From Puccinellia tenuiflora (taxonomy: Eukaryota; Streptophyta; Magnoliopsida; Poales; Poaceae), in assembly GCA_012064385.1 (NCBI GenBank), contig QRDG01000023.1, forward strand, positions 577,471 through 641,470: a stretch of 64,000 nucleotides of DNA, written 5' to 3'. Every line of letters starts with the position of its first letter. The stretch's first letter is position 1. Below the pieces are notes generated by a model, which saw only the letters and a list, made by a program, of their open reading frames with translations, had not been told where the DNA came from and searched no databases. Below are positions 1 to 11,278 of this stretch, in pieces. The translations under genes were made by a program, and so were the position numbers.

Positions 1-120
1 ATTCCGAGCACGCCTGCCAATGAATTTTGGCCTGGGATTGGTAAACCCAGTAACCCTCGATTGTGTAGCATGACCGGTTGCACAACGTTTCACCATATAG
101 CTCTGGGGTCAGGGCGCTAC
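1..120 (-). mobile_element. Possible LTR terminus, minus orientation, cut by window edge
   Basis: Read on the minus strand from position 120, the sequence starts TGTAGCGCCC. A diverged relative starts at 2833 on the same strand, and both share a TGTAGCAT-type block about 40 bases further in. Triticeae LTRs often start TGTA(A/G)C(A/G)CCC, so these may be the starts of two LTRs of one minus-strand element. No primer site, polypurine tract or target duplication was confirmed, so the call is weak. Confidence 0.3.
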
Positions 121-2765
121 AGTCAAAGAGGACCCCCACGACGCCCTGCCTCTCTCCCTCTCCCGTTCTTCCCTCGCCTGCCCTCTTTCCCGTGGAAACC
201 CTAACCCTAGCTTCTCCGAGGTCCTGTCGTCGCCACCGCCGTCGTCACGGAAGCCGTCGATTCCGGCAGCCCCGAACCAAGCCGACGCTGCCATCGCCTT
301 CGCCGCGTCGTCATGTCCCTCCCCACCAGTTGAATCGAGCCGGGGCGCCCTCTACCGCGAGAGCGCCGCCGTTCCTTTCCGCCTCAGGTCGCCGCCATCG
401 AGCAAGCTCGCGTCGCCGTCCGGCCACCCCCGACCTCGCCGTCTGTGCCATCACACTCAGGGTGAGGGTGAGCCTGCGCATCTCCGGGACATGTCCACTC
501 CTCTCCTCCCCCTAGCTCCTCCGCGTCGCCATAACCCGTCGTAGTCCGCCGCTCGTCGCTGATACATGTGTCGCTCCGGCGACCACTAGGCGGCGGCGCC
601 GCCGTAGTGGAGTTGCCGTAAGGCGGCGCATAGAACGCGCCCCTCCCCGCCCCCGCGCGTGCTCGCCCGCGCCTGTGCTGTGCGCGCTCGCCGTCGGCCT
701 ACGCGTGGTCACCGCGTCGGCCACGCTGGTCGTGGCGTTGATTGGCTAGTAGTACCGCCCGTGCGGCCTGGAGTCCGGCCCGGTGCCCGGTCTGGGCCGG
801 CCAGGAGGCCGGTAGGCTCAGGCACTCGCCCCGCCTGGGGACCGGTCTGGGCCGGCCGGAAGGCCGGCTGCCTCCGATGCCTGCCCGGCCCGTGAGCCGG
901 CTTGGGCCGATCTGGAGGCCGGCCCAACAGTAAAGTTATTTATTTAATTAAAATAAAATAAAAGATTTAATAACTAATTAAATATTGGTTCAAATTTAGC
1001 AAATGATATACCAAATTGTTCAGAAAAACAAACCGTACCTGTTGGTATCATTGTAATGATCTTTTGAAATTATTATTTTGCTGTTTATTAAAAATTACTA
1101 AAATGGAAAAAATAACAACAATATTGGAAAAAATCATAACTCGATAAATAATTACCAAAAAATTGTGAATAAAATATCAAATCGATCAGCAAGTCAAATG
1201 CTATCTAATCATGTTAATATCACATCATGATAACAACTTTCACTTTGGTGTGATTCTTTAAATGATTAAAAAATTAAATCCAAATAATTATTTAATTCGC
1301 TATTTATTCATCGGTACTCGGAAAATTCCAAACGAGGTACCAAAACGATCAGAAGAACAATATCTATCATTTCATGTCATGTTCATGCATATTTTAAAAC
1401 ACTCTTTAGAAATGTAATAATTTATAAGTAATGTGGACATTACGTTAAATATGGGGGTTGCTTCCAAATAGTTTCACTAATTATTTGGCCCTCCATTTAA
1501 GATTGCTAGTTAAATGATATGATGATATTGTTGCATGAATTTGACATGTCATCATGATTGTGCATTGCATTTGTCTTCATGGTATTTATTTGTTCTTATG
1601 TTATTGTTTGGGTATCGATAGATTCCGGAGTCGAGGTTACCCCTACCTATCTCGACGAGCAGTACTACACGCCCCGTCAACAAGGCAAGAGATAACCTAA
1701 CCTTCTTGGCATATAGTATCCTATTGCTTTATATAAATATTTTATCCACCATAATATTGCATTCGATTCTTGTCAACTTTTGGTAAATGCTAGAGTACCC
1801 TATGAATGTATGTTTCCCCCAAACCAATACATGTTTCCCCTCCTACTAACCATAGGTTGATGTGTTGGCCTGAGATAACGATATAATTGTTGTATATACA
1901 GATGCTTAGCAATGCTTAGCAATGCTTAGCCATGCTTAGTTAAATACTAGTTGTACAGTGATTAAATTCCATAATTATGTTGTCGATGGAATGTTCGGAC
2001 AGGTTGGCTACTGGTGGTGGATAATAAAATGTTAAAAAGGCTTGGATGAGTTGCCATCGGGAGATGGTGTTTTGCCTCATTCTTGTCGCCTAGGCTGAGA
2101 GTGCTTTTAGCTAGAACCAAGAACCGAGCGTGCTTCCAACGGTGGGGGTATGGGCCCCTTACTAACCGAATAATTTGTGCGGGCGTATCCAAGGGTCCTC
2201 TAGTTTGCGCTTTCCATTTGCGTGTGCGTTGCAGGTGATGAAGGTGCGATGGTGAGGATGTGGTGTGTGTAGGTTGTCGCAGCGGGGCAGGGTGTTGAAA
2301 TAGGCACTGAACCTGTACTGTCGCCACGATGACCCTTGGATAGTCCCATACATTGTAAAGGTTTAACCTCCCGCCCTGCCGGCTTCAGAGGAGGACGACA
2401 CCGAGCAGACAGGTGGGTTCTTCGTGGACGTCGACGAGTAGTTTGGGGTTCCCAGGTGGCAGCTTGGGACGTCGTGGAACAAGCTGGCTGGGTTTATGTT
2501 TATTTGCAGGCCTCTTAGGCCATATTTTGGATCTTGTTGTTAGACAACATATTTGGCTTCCGCATGTTGTGATGTTGGGTCTGTGCCCTCTTTGTGTAAT
2601 TTATATCTTTCTCATATATGAGTTGCTATACGATCTCTTTTGTGTCGTAGAGTCTGCGATGTGCCAGTTGTTCCACAAGTCTTGATCTCTGTTTTATACA
2701 TTGATAGCTATGCCAGTGTTTATGGCACGATCGATGTGTTGCGTGGGAGAGGTAATTCCATGCCC
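121..2765. other. Unclassified repeat-like DNA, no supported gene
   Basis: Positions 121-930 are very GC-rich and include a CCGGCC-rich stretch (about 760-930) like the arrays in the LTRs at 15600-15925 and 20930-21125. Positions 930-1620 are AT-rich and non-coding in appearance. A 10-bp unit (ATGCTTAGCA type) is repeated about four times around 1902-1938. Open frames here are short, GC-driven and match no family I recognise. Confidence 0.5.
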
Positions 2766-2833
2766 TTCGATTGTGTAGCATAGCCTGTGGGTTACATAGC
2801 CTCTCTGTATAATTCCGGGGTTGGGGCGCTACA
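2766..2833 (-). repeat. Second copy of the TGTAGCGCC terminal block
   Basis: This stretch resembles 60-120 in the same orientation: a shared GATTGTGTAGCAT core and a shared GGGGCGCTACA or GGGCGCTACA end. It may be the start of a minus-strand LTR. The spacer between the two copies has no retrotransposon coding region. Confidence 0.35.
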
Positions 2834-2868
<35 letters not shown>

Positions 2869-2871
2869 CGC
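2834..2871. repeat. Compound (TC)n(GC)n microsatellite
   Basis: About ten CT dinucleotides run directly into about nine GC dinucleotides, immediately after the GGCGCTACA block. Confidence 0.9.
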
Positions 2872-3342
2872 CCTAACCCGAACATCAACACCCAAATCGG
2901 TTGGTTTAGTGACAAGTCCACAAGATTCGAGATGCGGTCTAATCAACCGAGCCCCTGCAGCATTTGCCCCTTACATGGAAATTATATCATTTCATAAATC
3001 CATGTGGCAGTCAAACATGATATTAGAATCGAAATTCAAATCCAACCAAATGAAATATTGTGAAAAAAATGATTCCCTTTCATTTCTACCAAATCGAGGC
3101 TGCCGTCGACAAAATCGAGTGACGGCCGTTGGAATCGAACCCTAGACATGTGGTTTCTCATAGACGCCACGCAAATCAAGCCCTTGCTCCTTGCCGCCGA
3201 TCCAAGGTTGTCGTCGTCGCCACAAGATACCACACCCCTGCCAAGAAGCTCGCCGCCGGACCAACTACGTCCCAAGCTCCACGGTGAGCACTTGCCTGAT
3301 TTTCAGTCCGAACCATAGCTGCATCAGTCCAATAATCAAACT
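2872..3342. other. Unclassified sequence before the LINE 3' end
   Basis: Mixed composition with short frames only. A GC-rich stretch (3150-3290) reads like a plant 5' exon and is followed by a GTGAGC donor-like site near 3282, but no continuing exon is visible because the LINE starts shortly after. It could be a gene fragment. I do not recognise it. Confidence 0.3.
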
Positions 3343-3420
3343 TTTTTTAGGGAAATCACGCCACTTTATTGCTCATTAACACAAATGTTTAGAGGTACAG
3401 TATCAGGATCATATGGGATA
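3343..3420 (-). mobile_element. LINE 3' end (distal piece) with short poly(A)
   Basis: On the minus strand this piece continues the RNase H-type reading frame interrupted at 24636. It carries the last ~20 codons, a stop at about 3380, an AATAAA-like sequence and a short A-run (the T-run at 3344-3350 on the plus strand). The frame continues exactly when the 21.2-kb Gypsy element and one copy of its 5-bp duplication are ignored, so the two pieces belong to the same LINE. Confidence 0.75.
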
Positions 3421-3425
3421 CCCAA
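3421..3425. repeat. Target site duplication CCCAA (left)
   Basis: Identical to 24636-24640. The pair flanks the Gypsy element exactly. Confidence 0.92.
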
Positions 3426-4955
3426 TGATACGTCCATTTTGCATCACTATTTTACATCATAATTTATCTTTATTCATTGATATATTTCATATTATGATGA
3501 AATACTTATGTTATTCTATCTCATTTTGCATGTTCGGCAATTATTGGGGATGCATTTGCCGGAGCCGAAAACCAGCTGAAAAGTACCTGTCAAGATACCT
3601 GACGTCGGAAGCTCAGAAAATTCCAGAAAATTATGAAGCCAATATTTTGAAGAATAAGTCGCGGAGCCGAAAGAGGGCACGGAGTGGAGCTCCAGGGGCA
3701 GGGGCGCCCTCCTGCCGCGGGTCCACCCTTGGCCGCGGGTGGGGCCCGCCCCTGGTCCCTGTGGCCCCCCCTTCGACTCCCCTTCGGTGTATTACCTCCC
3801 CTTGACCTAAAAACGTCGGGGGGTATGGAAGAGGAATTTTTCCGCCGCCTCCACGAGGCGGAAACCAGACAGAGAGAAGAAGAGCTCCGGCAGGGAGAAA
3901 TCTGCCGGGGAATTTCCCTCCCGGAGGGGGGGAATCATCAACATCGTCATCGCCATCACGCTGGGCGTCATCGGGATCATCATCAACACCATCTCCATCA
4001 TCAGCACCATCATCACCGTCACCGTCCCATCTCATCCCGCTGAGCAATTGCCATTGTTTTGTTATTAGTTCATTGGAATCGTATCCCGGGTGTTGATTAC
4101 TACTTGTAGTTGATGCTTGAGAGTTTTATCGGTGAATTGTCTTTACAATCAGATTGTTCCTCTTATTCATATCACCTCTGATCATGATCTATATGATGTC
4201 TTGTGAGTAGTTCGTTTGGTTCTTGAGGACATGGGGAAAGCCTAGTTGCTAGTAATTGCATAATGTTGAGTAATATTTAATGGTTTGATTTATGTTGTGG
4301 TGTTATTCCTCTAGTGGTATCGTGTGAACGTCGACTACATGATACTTCACCTTTCAAAGGGCCTAGGGGAATGCATAGTGTATTTAGTTTGCTTATGGTA
4401 GGGTTGCAGGAGTGATAGAAACCTAAACCCCAATTTGTGAACTAGTGCACTAGGGAGCGTAGGGTCTCGGAGTTTAAGGTTGTGGTTAGGCTTTTATCTT
4501 AATTACTTTCTTGTAGTTGCGGATGCTTGCAAGGGGTTTAATCACAAGTATGTATTTTTCCAAGTAAGGGCGGTGCATTAGCATAGGTCCACCCACACAG
4601 CACTTTATCAAAACATTGAAGGTTAATCACCGGCGTGCAATGAAACTGGATTGGCAGAAACTCCCATGTGTCCTCGAGAACGTTTTAATCTTCATAAGTA
4701 ACACAACCGGCCTATCCTTTGAGCTTAAAAGGATTGGGCTATTTACTGCAATTATTGTGGCACTCTTTTATTTACTTGTTCTTTATTTGTTCTTTATTTG
4801 TTCTTTAAATCAAAAATCCAAAAACATTTCTCTTTTAGTGCTTGCAGTGAAACCTTGCTGAAAACCACTTGTCAACACCTTCGGCTCCTCGTTGGGTTCG
4901 ACACTCCTACTTATCGAAAGGACTATGATAGATCCCCTATTCTTGTGGGTCATCA
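3426..4955 (+). repeat. Left LTR of the Gypsy element (1530 bp)
   Basis: Starts TGATACGTCC and ends GTCATCA. It aligns along its whole length to 23123-24635, with scattered substitutions and small indels (for example a 6-bp difference in the CAT-rich tract near 4015). A purine/CAT-rich simple tract sits at about 3938-4030. Confidence 0.93.
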
Positions 4956-4966
4956 AGACTCTTTTC

Positions 4967-4984
4967 TGGCGCCGTTGCCGGGGA
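4967..4984 (+). other. Primer binding site, complementary to tRNA-Asp 3' end
   Basis: The 18 bases TGGCGCCGTTGCCGGGGA begin 11 bases after the left LTR. Plant tRNA-Asp ends with the exact complement plus CCA, the usual Athila-lineage primer. Confidence 0.9.
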
Positions 4985-5070
4985 GTGTAGCGCTATTGGT
5001 AAGTGGAACTGGTAAGGAACTCTTTTATTATAAGTGTTATTTTTATTTTTGCTTGTTACTTTTCTTCGTT

Positions 5071-5994
5071 ATGGAGCACTCTTCACTTAACATGATGTTT
5101 GGGAGTGACTCTGCCACCACACCTGTAGTGGATAAGAGTCCTCCGCTCTCTGAAATTGATCCAGTTAAAATACCCATGGGAATTATTGATCATGTTATGA
5201 GTAACCGTTATGCAGGGGATGGAACCATCCATCCAGGTTATGATTTGCTTTATATTAAAGATCTGTGTGAGCTATTTAAGATTGCAGGTATGTCAAAAGA
5301 GGTAATCATGAGGAAATTATTCTCAATATCACCAAAGGATGAAGCTATGGATTGGTATATGCTTCTGGATAATTCTCACTTGATGGATTGGAAAGAGCTT
5401 ATGTCTCTCTTTTATTCTAAATTTTATCCTCTTCATGAAATTCATCAAGATAGAAATTATATTTATAACTTTTGGCCACATGAAGGAGAAAGCATCGCTC
5501 AATCTTGGGGGAGGTTGAAATCTTTAATGCTTAAATGCCCTAATCATAAGCTTCCTAATGATATAATTGTTAACAATTTTATGCGAGGCTGCCTCGTTAT
5601 GACAAGGATATGCTTGATGCCTCTTCTCTTGGATCCTTTACAAACAAAGAAGTTAATGCTAATTGGGATTTAATTGAAAGCATTTATCGCAATGCGGAAG
5701 ATTGGGAGATCGACAAAGGTAAAGAATCAGGTATAAATTATGAGTATGACTGCATTAAATCTTTCATGGAAACTGAACGTTTTAATATGCTTAGTACTAA
5801 GTTTGGGCTCGATTCTCAAATTGTTGTTGATCTTTGTAAATCCTTTGCTGACCATATTAATATTCTAAAAGAAAAGTGGGATAAGTATCATGAACCATTT
5901 AAAGATGTTTGCAAAACAGATGTGCTTGCTAGTGATGATGTGCCTGTTCAAACAGTTAGAATCTGTTTTACCTGCTGTTTACTTTGAAAAACCA
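5071..5994 (+). pseudogene. Gag (retrotransposon capsid protein), frameshifted
   Basis: The ATG at 5071 opens a frame whose middle part (about 5240-5600) looks like a plant retrotransposon gag domain: a helix-rich segment with MDWYMLL, a FYSKFYP motif and ESIAQSWGRLKSL. Gag forms the virus-like particle that packages element RNA. The frame breaks near 5600 and continues in another frame from about 5610 to 5987, where the nested insertion at 6000 cuts it. The product would be truncated. No zinc knuckle is visible before the break. Confidence 0.8.
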
Positions 5995-7602
5995 CCCTTT
6001 GTGGCAACCCCCTCTGGCACATATCGTCAGAGAGGCGGTCGCCCTGTGCGCTAGCCCAGGATATCCGGACGCACGTTACGATAATGCAACATAGCAGAAA
6101 TATCATGACACAATCAGGCCCAGAGGGCTACAAATGATTTTACATGGCCATCAAGGCATGAAAATTATCATGGCCAAGTATGGCACAGGACAGAGTTTAA
6201 CTGGCAGCGGAAGACATAGATACGACAATGGCTTGGTGCGACTCCATTCCACAGGCATCTGGCTGGGCTACTGATCCTAGCATGATCTTGCTCCATCTTT
6301 TTGTTATGGTAGAAGATGAGTCCTCTCAACGTCTGGCCACATGAAAAGCCAGTTTGAGTACAATGATGTACTCGCAAGAAAATAACCACAAGACATGAGT
6401 AGTCAAGCAATCAGGCAACAGGTAACCAGCAATAAAAATAATCTAAACATGGCAAGTGTCTACTCACGACAGTCCAAATGGATAGCAACAAGGTAGCACA
6501 ACAAATCATGGCATAAGCAAACAACGGGAGTACCACCAGTACAGAGTCCAAGCCAGGTGGGGGTTGGATCGTATACTGGAGATCACACAAAGAGCTTACC
6601 TGTGATGAATAACGGGTGTACCCATTGGTACTAAGTATTATAACTTCACCTGTCATGACAACTACGCCCAACGGCCTTACCCCATCAGTCAAACCGCTAG
6701 GCCCACTGGCCTCATGTTTCCACTTTGGGCATGCACGGTTGATGTTGGCTCAGGCCTAACTCTAGGCTCCCAACGATCACACAGTCACCCCTGAACACTG
6801 GTAACCATCCACATCTCAAGTAACATTCCCTACATCAGCTTACTGTTCATTTAGTGAAATCAGGTTGTTCATCTTTCTCTCAAACAAATTAAGTTTAACC
6901 TCCGGACTCGACAAAGGACAAATAGTGTGACCGACACTGAACTGTTCCATAACCAAGGAACAAGGCTAGCTGCTAGTTGACACACTCTCGAGAGGTTGCA
7001 GTTACCACCCATCTAGATGCACCTTACTCAGCCAGCACTTTAGGACATCATCCTTAAGTCAAACTCAGCAAGATACACTTACATAACCGTTCACGCTACC
7101 AAGACACTCCCTGTATAGCTACCGACATAACTCTATGTCTTATGACGAAGTGAATCCGGCACGTCACCAATGGATAAGCAACGCCTAGCTCCGGAACCTT
7201 CACAAGACTAGCCCCGACCACAACTATGCAGTATCCGACTAGACTTGCCAAGTGGGTAGCATCAAAGGAGGCTTGGTAGGTTACATAGGCTACGGCCTTT
7301 CCATTTGGGGCGACAGTGGTAGTGCGTTCGATGTTCAGATTAGTGGCACTATGGACTGACCCTATCGAAGTTTGGAGGGGTGTTTCATTTAATCCAGTTT
7401 CTTTCAACAGCAAGTCCAAACAACAGAGGATTAGTCCAACACAACAAGTATAATATCACTTCAACCTGAAACAGAAGTAAACTGCACACAATAGTTCAAA
7501 CAATGGATAGTTTGCATCGACCGGGTGACTATTGGGCCACCACTGATCGAGCAAACAAATAAATAGATAAAAATGCGGGCACAGGCAAAATAGAAAAAAG
7601 GC

Positions 7603-8025
7603 GTCAACCGGATGACTGTGGCGGAGATGCCTCCGGCCAGCGCCGTCTCGTTTGACAAGAAAAGAAATGTCAACCAGATGACTGCGACGGAGATGCCTCC
7701 GGCCAGCGCCGTCTCGTTTGACAAGAAAAGAAACGTCAACCGGATGACTGCGGCGGAGATGCCTCCGGCCAGCGCCGTCTCGTTCGACAAGAAAAGAAAC
7801 GTCAACCGGGCGATTGTGGCGGAGATGCCTCCGGCCAGTGCCAGCCTCAGGTTGATAAAAGAAAATAAAGCAATATAGTCAACCGGGCGACTATGGCGGA
7901 GATGCCTCCGGCCGATGCCAGCCTCAGGTTGATAAAAGAAAATAAATCAATACAGTCAACCGGGCGACTATGGCGGAGATGCCTCCGGCCGGTGCCAGCC
8001 TCAGGTTGAGTAAAAGAAAATGAAA
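7603..8025. repeat. Minisatellite, 66-bp and 77-bp units
   Basis: Units start with GTCAACC at 7603, 7669, 7735, 7801, 7878 and 7955. The first periods are exactly 66 bp and the later ones 77 bp because of a changed AT-rich tail. All contain GCGGAGATGCCTCCGGCC or a close variant. The 66-bp period is a multiple of three, which keeps short frames open on both strands. Those frames are artefacts. Confidence 0.9.
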
Positions 8026-8559
8026 TAACAGCAGAGCCACGATATCTCGTGACGCACAGTTCACAGGGGATCAGCAATCAATTGCATCTATATGACAGGG
8101 TAAAAATGCAACAAACAAACATCGCTTAAGTGTTCATAGCAAGTGGTTAGCTTGCCTTCGACGATCGACGCCATTTGGCTTGGGGGTCACGGACACGTCG
8201 CGGGTTAGGGTCTCGATTCGCCGGTACCGCGGGATACACCTATACATGTGTATAAGGGTGCTGAGCATACAACCATTTTACAAAAATGTAAAACCTATAC
8301 CACTGGATAGAGCTTTTCAAACTATAAATTTAAAAACTTGAATCACCTCAAACGGAGCAACGGATGAAAAGATATGGCCCGGCGAAGTATAGCTATCTGC
8401 AGTCCGGTCTGCAGTTTACCTCGGCGACGCTTAGCTATCCACCGCGCGCGCGGGCGATAACTGTACGCTGCTGTAGGGGCTGGGCTGGTCATTTGTTTCA
8501 AGGAAATCGGCTTTCGCTTGAGGAAAGCGCAAAGCGTAAAATACGCTTTGAGCTAGCCC

Positions 8560-9230
8560 AATCTGAACGATTGGTTGCTTCTAGCTCAACTCACGTACGG
8601 GAGAGCTCGGGCCGGTCGACGCTGCTGCTGTCGTCGACGGCCGACTGCAGGGAGGGCCGGTGCACGGGATAGCAGTGGAGGTCCGCGTCGGTGGGAGGCG
8701 AGGCCGACGGCGGGGAGCCCCCTACACATCGCCCGCGAGCTCACCCGCTCGGCCATGGCCGTACGCGCACGCGCGTGGCGAGGATGGTGCCGGCCATGGA
8801 GGCTCCCGGGAGGTGAAGCGGCTCGATGGGGCGGGCTAGGACCGCGGCGAGGTCACCGTCCTCCACCGCGTCCGAGGAAGGCACGGGCGGGGACGCGGCC
8901 AACGTCCTCGTCCCCAACCTTGCGAGCACGCACGGGGACGTATGCGACGGGCGCCGTCGACGCCGACCGATGGGTGCCCGAGAGCATGCTGCGACGGCGG
9001 GGATGGGAGTGCCGCACTCGTTCGTGTGTGCGAGGAGGGCCAGGGAGTGGGGAAAGGCTGGGGGTGTCGGCGGGAGCTCGCCCGAGGCTTGGCCATGGCG
9101 GCCGTGCACGAGCTCGAGCAAGTCAAGCACGTCGGGCTCTACTCCCTCCTCTGGGCTGCGGGCAAGGTAGAGGAGAGGCAGGGGAGTGAGAGTGAGGCGC
9201 GCGAGAGGGCTCGGGAGTGGCCTTTATAGG
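8560..9230. other. GC-rich segment of the nested insertion
   Basis: Strong GC bias gives overlapping open frames on both strands (longest about 200 codons) without recognisable domains or a consistent frame. I read it as the promoter or leader-like part of a large LTR and not as a gene. Confidence 0.45.
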
Positions 9231-10604
9231 CAGAGGCGAGCAGAGTTAGGTGGAGGCCGGTTTTGGCCATTGATGGCCAACCGAGGTCATGGGTGACGTT
9301 CTCCGGCTACAGGGAGGTGATAAGGAGGAGGAGGGGATGAGGCAGCCATGCTGGAGGCACAGTGGCACACGTGGTGGTACTGCTGTAGGGGATAAGGGCG
9401 GGGTTGCACAGGGTCATGCCGACACCGGCATGTCCAGAGCGCGACGCGAGCGGCATCGTCGCGTTCCCGATGATCTAGGGCACCAAAAAGGAAAAAGAAG
9501 GTACCCACGGGTTGCTAAGGACGAGGCCTACGCTACAACAAGGGTCACCTGCAAGAACTCCACACTTGGTAACACAAAGTTCTCCGAAATTCAAATGCAC
9601 ACATGGTGTTCGATGAAAGGAAGAAGGACTTCCACTATCCCAATGGAGCTAGGATTTTTACTGGTGATGTTGTACTGGTATTTGAGAAATATGGTAAAGT
9701 TTCACTCCATTTAGAGAAGATTTTATGTGTAAACATTTTCGGGTCTCGAAGATGGCACAAGGTGTTCGATGGATGCTCTGCAAGAAAAAGTTTGTCCAAA
9801 TGATCCCAAATTTTTACCACTGGGTTTATTTGGGACAAGGGGTGTGTCCAAGAAGTTTGGGCTCAATTGGCTACTGGAAAATTGGGTTTCGACAAGATGT
9901 CCAAAAATGGACACAAGGTCATGGCAAGGTGATTTTTCACACTTCACCATGGGGTGATTTTCTAGATATATGTGTCTTTGGACCATATGGTCAAGGTGAC
10001 CAAGTCTCATGGTCATAGGATTTGTCTAGGTATAGATTTGCTTGAAGATCTCAAATAGGCATGAAAAGGGAATTACAAAGGGAGTACCTCAATTATTTCT
10101 CAAATGAGGTTGGGACAATGGAGTGAAATGTTCAGGCGGTTAAATCATGCACCTCACAAAAAGTTCAGAATTTTTGGATGAGTGGAAGGTGTCCAGATAA
10201 TTTTTGGATTGAAAATGGCATAATAGGAAATATGAATAAACTTGGAATTATTGCATGGGACTATGAAATGTTTTTCCATGGGAGTGAGGTATAGGTGCGA
10301 GGGAACCATCTGGTACCTTGGTGAATTTTATTTTAAGATACAATTGTGGTGGTGGCTTTGGTAGGATAGACAGAAGGGGTTTTGCTATCTCCAAATGGAA
10401 CCAATGTTTGACCGACGAACCAATGGTATGAAGTTATGGTGGGGGTTGACAAGGATCGGGGATTTGTTGGGAAATTCCTAAGAGAGCGAAACCAAGGTCA
10501 AGTCAAAGACCGTCTGGTTCAAAGAAAACATTTGAAAATAGAAAAGTTTTTCAGGCGTGAGAAAACACCACAAAAATTAGGGACGGATTTTTGGGGTGTT
10601 ACAC

Positions 10605-11278
10605 CCCTTCCTATAAAAATTAAAGAACACTCAATCGTGGCTAGTGTGGTTAATAAAAGTGAAAGGAAAGCTTATGAACCTGATGAACAACTTGAAATTG
10701 CCTCTCCAGTAGCTTTGGTTAAAGATCTTGTAACTGAGAACGTCGATGGAAGTTCTATTTATTTTTGTGAAGCTGCTACTAACATTGTTAGACTGGATAA
10801 AAGTGCAAAAGTTGTTGGTACTCATGTTGTCTCTGTCAAGATAGGTGATCATTGCTATTATGGATTATGTGATATGGGTGCAAGTGCAAGTGCTATTCCT
10901 TATACACTTTATCAAGAAATAATGCGCGAAATTGGGCCATGTGAGCTTGAGGATATTGATTTGGACATTAAACTGGCTAATAGAGATGTCATCCACCCGG
11001 TGGGAATTGTCAGAGATGTTGAAGTCTTATGTGGTAAGGTAAAATATCCAACTGATTTCCTTGTCTTGGGGTCGGTTAAAGATAAATTTTGTCCTATCAT
11101 ATTTGGTAGACCTTTCTTAAATACTTGTAGTGTTGTTATAGATTTTAAGAAAGAAAAAGGTCTCTGTTCAATTTGCTGGAGAGCCGTATGAATTTAATTT
11201 TTCCAAATTTGCTAGACATCGTTATGATAAAGAATTACCTAATGAGGATCTTATTATTGAAAGAATTGCTTCTATTGC
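10605..11278 (+). pseudogene. Pol: aspartic protease part
   Basis: The gag-pol reading resumes after the nested insertion. A retropepsin-like segment follows: GDHCYYGLCDMGASASAIP at about 10845-10902 holds the catalytic Asp (DMGA in place of the usual DTGA or DIGA), and IIFGRPFLNT sits at about 11095-11125. This enzyme would cleave the polyprotein. The frame shifts near 11160 inside a KKEK-coding A-rich run. Confidence 0.85.

Larger units (their letters stand above)
6000..10604 (-). mobile_element. Nested solo-LTR-like insertion (4.6 kb), family unknown
   Basis: This block interrupts the gag-pol reading of the host element. Read on the minus strand it starts TGTAACACCCC (at 10603) and ends TTGCCACA (at 6000), a normal TG...CA LTR boundary. 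CCCTT at 5995-5999 recurs at 10605-10609, with one extra C at 10604, as an imperfect 5-bp target duplication. Inside there is a minisatellite (7603-8025), a GC-rich part (8560-9230) and no gag or pol. I found no second internal copy of its ends, which favours a solo LTR of a large-LTR family, though a TE-derived segment of another type is possible. Confidence 0.6.

Noticed and set aside
200..214. Telomere-like AAACCCTAACCCTAG
   Set aside because: Only about two units, a common chance motif in plant leaders and LTRs; similar short runs occur near 38390 and 38470.
78..927. GC-rich Arg/Pro-rich frames on both strands
   Set aside because: Composition-driven, overlapping on both strands, no domain or splice structure.
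112..2833. Link between LTR-like GGCGCTACA ends and the TAGCGCC hairpins near the PMD gene
   Set aside because: Only 9 bp are shared and the contexts differ; probably coincidence.
7612..7878. Repetitive peptide frame with EMPPASAVSFDKKRNV units
   Set aside because: Produced by a 66-bp minisatellite whose period is a multiple of three; the opposite strand is equally open.
7603..8025. CRISPR-like regular repeats
   Set aside because: Units are contiguous tandem copies without unique spacers, in a plant retroelement.
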